From Algoriphagus sp. (GTDB taxonomy: Bacteria; Bacteroidota; Bacteroidia; Cytophagales; Cyclobacteriaceae): 6,375 nucleotides of DNA. A model generated the notes under the pieces. It was not told the origin of the DNA and did no database searches. It worked only from the letters and a program-made list of their open reading frames with translations. The DNA is taken from positions 1 through 6,375 of the forward strand of contig JALRIY010000135.1 of NCBI GenBank assembly GCA_023255285.1, written 5' to 3'. Positions 4,976-6,375 of this stretch are shown in pieces. A program made the position numbers and the translations under genes. Numbering within the stretch: the first letter of the stretch is position 1; every line of letters begins with the position of its first letter.

Positions 4976-6077
4976 GGACAAACATTTTTTTATTGCCCTC
5001 GCCTTAGCTCCGAAAGTAGGCCCAGTCTTATTTAAAGCCATTGTCGCCTACGCTGGCTCAGCACTTGCTTTCTTCTCTTTTACTCCAACACAAGTAGCCA
5101 AAATTCCTCGAATAGGACGTCGACTACTTGAAATCCGACAGCAACGCGAATCCTTACTTTCCCAAGCAGCAGCTCTTCTTGCCAATCAAGCTAAAGATGG
5201 CTACCGACTCCTCACGGCAATAGACGAAGATTTCCCCAAGCGATTAAAAGCCAATTCAGATTCACCGGTACTAGTATTCACCAAAGGTACCGCAAATTTA
5301 AATGCTCCACGAACAGTAGGTATCGTAGGTACTCGGAGTGCAACACCTTACGGAAAAGCAATCACAAAAAAAATCTGTGAGGACCTCCTTCCCTACCAGC
5401 CAAGCATCGTATCGGGCCTAGCTTATGGGATCGATATTGAAGCCCATCGGGCAGCCTTGAATTTTGGTCTACCTACGATTGCAATACTTGGCTCTCCCAT
5501 TCACCTAATCTATCCTGCTGCACACCAAGGAACTGCTACCCAACTCGTAAATGAAAACGGGGCATTGCTGAGCGAATATGGACCAGGAAGTCGAATGTTA
5601 CCCGGGAATTTCCCTGCGAGAAATCGAATCATTGCCCTACTATCTGATGTACTACTGGTAGTAGAAGCAGCACAAAAAGGAGGAGCGCTGATTACGGCCG
5701 AACTCGCCTTTGGCTACCAAAAGGAGGTATTTGCTGTTCCCGGTAATCTCCAGGCCACCTTCTCTGAGGGCTGCAACCAACTCATCCGGAAAATGAAGGC
5801 AGCCATTTACACAGGACCTGAAGACCTAGCGGAGGCACTACACTGGTCCAAACCAGGGGAAAATCGAAAGTCGAAACCACTATCCGATTATTCAAAACGA
5901 GAGGAGGAGGAAGTTAAAATATTAACTCACCTACAAACTAAGGGAACTACTGAACTGGATCAACTCGCCTACGAACTCCAAATCCCATTGGGCAGGCTCT
6001 CTTCTAAATTATTATCGCTAGAGTTTGAAGGAATAATCCAATCTTTGCCTGGCAAAAAATATAAACTCTTAGAATAA
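4947..6077 (+). CDS. dprA: DNA-processing protein DprA
   Basis: Cytoplasmic protein that binds incoming single-stranded DNA and loads RecA during natural transformation; it is also present in many non-transformable bacteria. The 376-residue product is of normal length. It has an N-terminal helical region (about 12-85, helix-hairpin-helix-like AKIPRIGRR at 51-59), a Rossmann-like core (about 85-295) and a C-terminal winged-helix domain (about 318-376). Core motifs are GIVGTR (125-130), SGLAYGID (156-163), GNFPARNRII (220-229), VVEAAQKGGALITAELA (238-254), VFAVPGN (261-267) and GCNQLIR (275-281). The segment LGSPIHLIYP (181-190) departs from the usual G-[LIV]-D-x-x-YP. The ATG at 4947 lies inside the merR tail, with the first residues just ahead of the conserved ALALAPKVGP helix; no later start fits. 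The overlap implies translational coupling to the MerR regulator. No terminator is obvious downstream. Confidence 0.95.
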   Translation: MNSIPEPTLEDKHFFIALALAPKVGPVLFKAIVAYAGSALAFFSFTPTQVAKIPRIGRRLLEIRQQRESLLSQAAALLANQAKDGYRLLTAIDEDFPKRLKANSDSPVLVFTKGTANLNAPRTVGIVGTRSATPYGKAITKKICEDLLPYQPSIVSGLAYGIDIEAHRAALNFGLPTIAILGSPIHLIYPAAHQGTATQLVNENGALLSEYGPGSRMLPGNFPARNRIIALLSDVLLVVEAAQKGGALITAELAFGYQKEVFAVPGNLQATFSEGCNQLIRKMKAAIYTGPEDLAEALHWSKPGENRKSKPLSDYSKREEEEVKILTHLQTKGTTELDQLAYELQIPLGRLSSKLLSLEFEGIIQSLPGKKYKLLE

Positions 6078-6142
6078 ATAATTCATTTGATTAGCTGCTT
6101 TATCACCAGTAAAAGAAAAACAAGGTTGGAAGTTCGATAAGC

Positions 6143-6171
6143 TATAGTCAGTAGACAGTCGTCTGTAGACG
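6143..6171. repeat. 7-base-periodic repeat with a short hairpin after dprA
   Basis: Read in 7-mers: TATAGTC (6143-6149), AGTAGAC (6150-6156), AGTCGTC (6157-6163), TGTAGAC (6164-6170). GTAGAC recurs exactly 14 bases apart. TCGTCT and AGACGA (6159-6164 and 6167-6172) make a perfect inverted repeat around GT, followed by TTTCT, too weak to call a terminator. The wider convergent spacer (6078-6245) holds nothing else I can identify. Confidence 0.45.
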
Positions 6172-6245
6172 ATTTCTCCGAAATAATTCGACTAGATTTC
6201 AAGCTACCGGTAAGATCGCGGATAATCCTACTAATTATAAATCCC

Positions 6246-6374
6246 TTATTCCTTCATCTTCCGCATAAGCTTGGGATAGTACCACAGGTAAAACCCACTT
6301 AGCGCAAGCAAAATCAATCCGAAAGAAATCAAAGTGGAATAGGTGAGTTTGGCTCCCTCCCCTCCCGCGGTGTA
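6246..6374 (-). CDS. C-terminal tail of an unidentified membrane protein (5' end outside window)
   Basis: On the minus strand an open frame enters from the right edge and ends at TAA (complement of 6246-6248), giving 42 visible residues. They comprise a short glycine-containing lead (TAGGEGAKLTYS), one strongly hydrophobic segment (about residues 15-33, with LILLALSGFYLWYY) and a basic tail PKLMRKMKE, consistent with a final membrane helix whose C-terminus faces the cytoplasm. The SGFYLW stretch is reminiscent of PepSY-associated membrane helices, but far too little is visible to assign a family. It converges on dprA with a 168-base gap. Confidence 0.65.
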   Translation of the reverse strand, partial: YTAGGEGAKLTYSTLISFGLILLALSGFYLWYYPKLMRKMKE

Positions 6375-6375
6375 A

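Overview
This window looks like a chromosomal housekeeping segment from a member of the Bacteroidota, most likely a Cytophagales/Cyclobacteriaceae-type bacterium. This is inferred from protein style, from a promoter matching the Bacteroidota pattern (TTG, about 20 bases, TAnnTTTG) upstream of the helicase, and from mostly weak Shine-Dalgarno signals. I see no insertion sequence, phage gene, CRISPR array, rRNA or tRNA.

Layout: (1) The 3' three-quarters of rnz (RNase Z, tRNA 3'-end maturation) enters from the left edge and overlaps by 8 bases a queuosine-precursor transporter gene of the YhhQ family; both serve tRNA. (2) A noncoding spacer of about 330 bases carries degenerate 7-base tandem repeats in both orientations, a 34-base interrupted palindrome, and a good Bacteroidota promoter. 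(3) A DeaD/CsdA-like DEAD-box RNA helicase follows, with an arginine/glycine-rich repeat linker and a DbpA-type C-terminal RNA-binding domain. It ends at a strong intrinsic terminator. (4) Twenty-five bases after the terminator starts rsmE (16S rRNA m3U1498 methyltransferase). (5) After a 211-base spacer comes a small MerR-family regulator whose start is almost certainly a GTG at 4622. It overlaps dprA (DNA-processing protein, natural transformation) by 29 bases. (6) A 168-base convergent spacer with another 7-base-periodic patch separates dprA from the C-terminal tail of a minus-strand membrane protein that runs off the right edge.

Four of the six plus-strand genes act on RNA (rnz, the queuosine-precursor transporter, the helicase, rsmE), so the window is RNA-maturation-rich. 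The merR-dprA pair is a separate unit. I found no undescribed multi-gene system. The observations most worth a second look are noncoding: the heptad repeats and the palindromes bracketing the helicase promoter.
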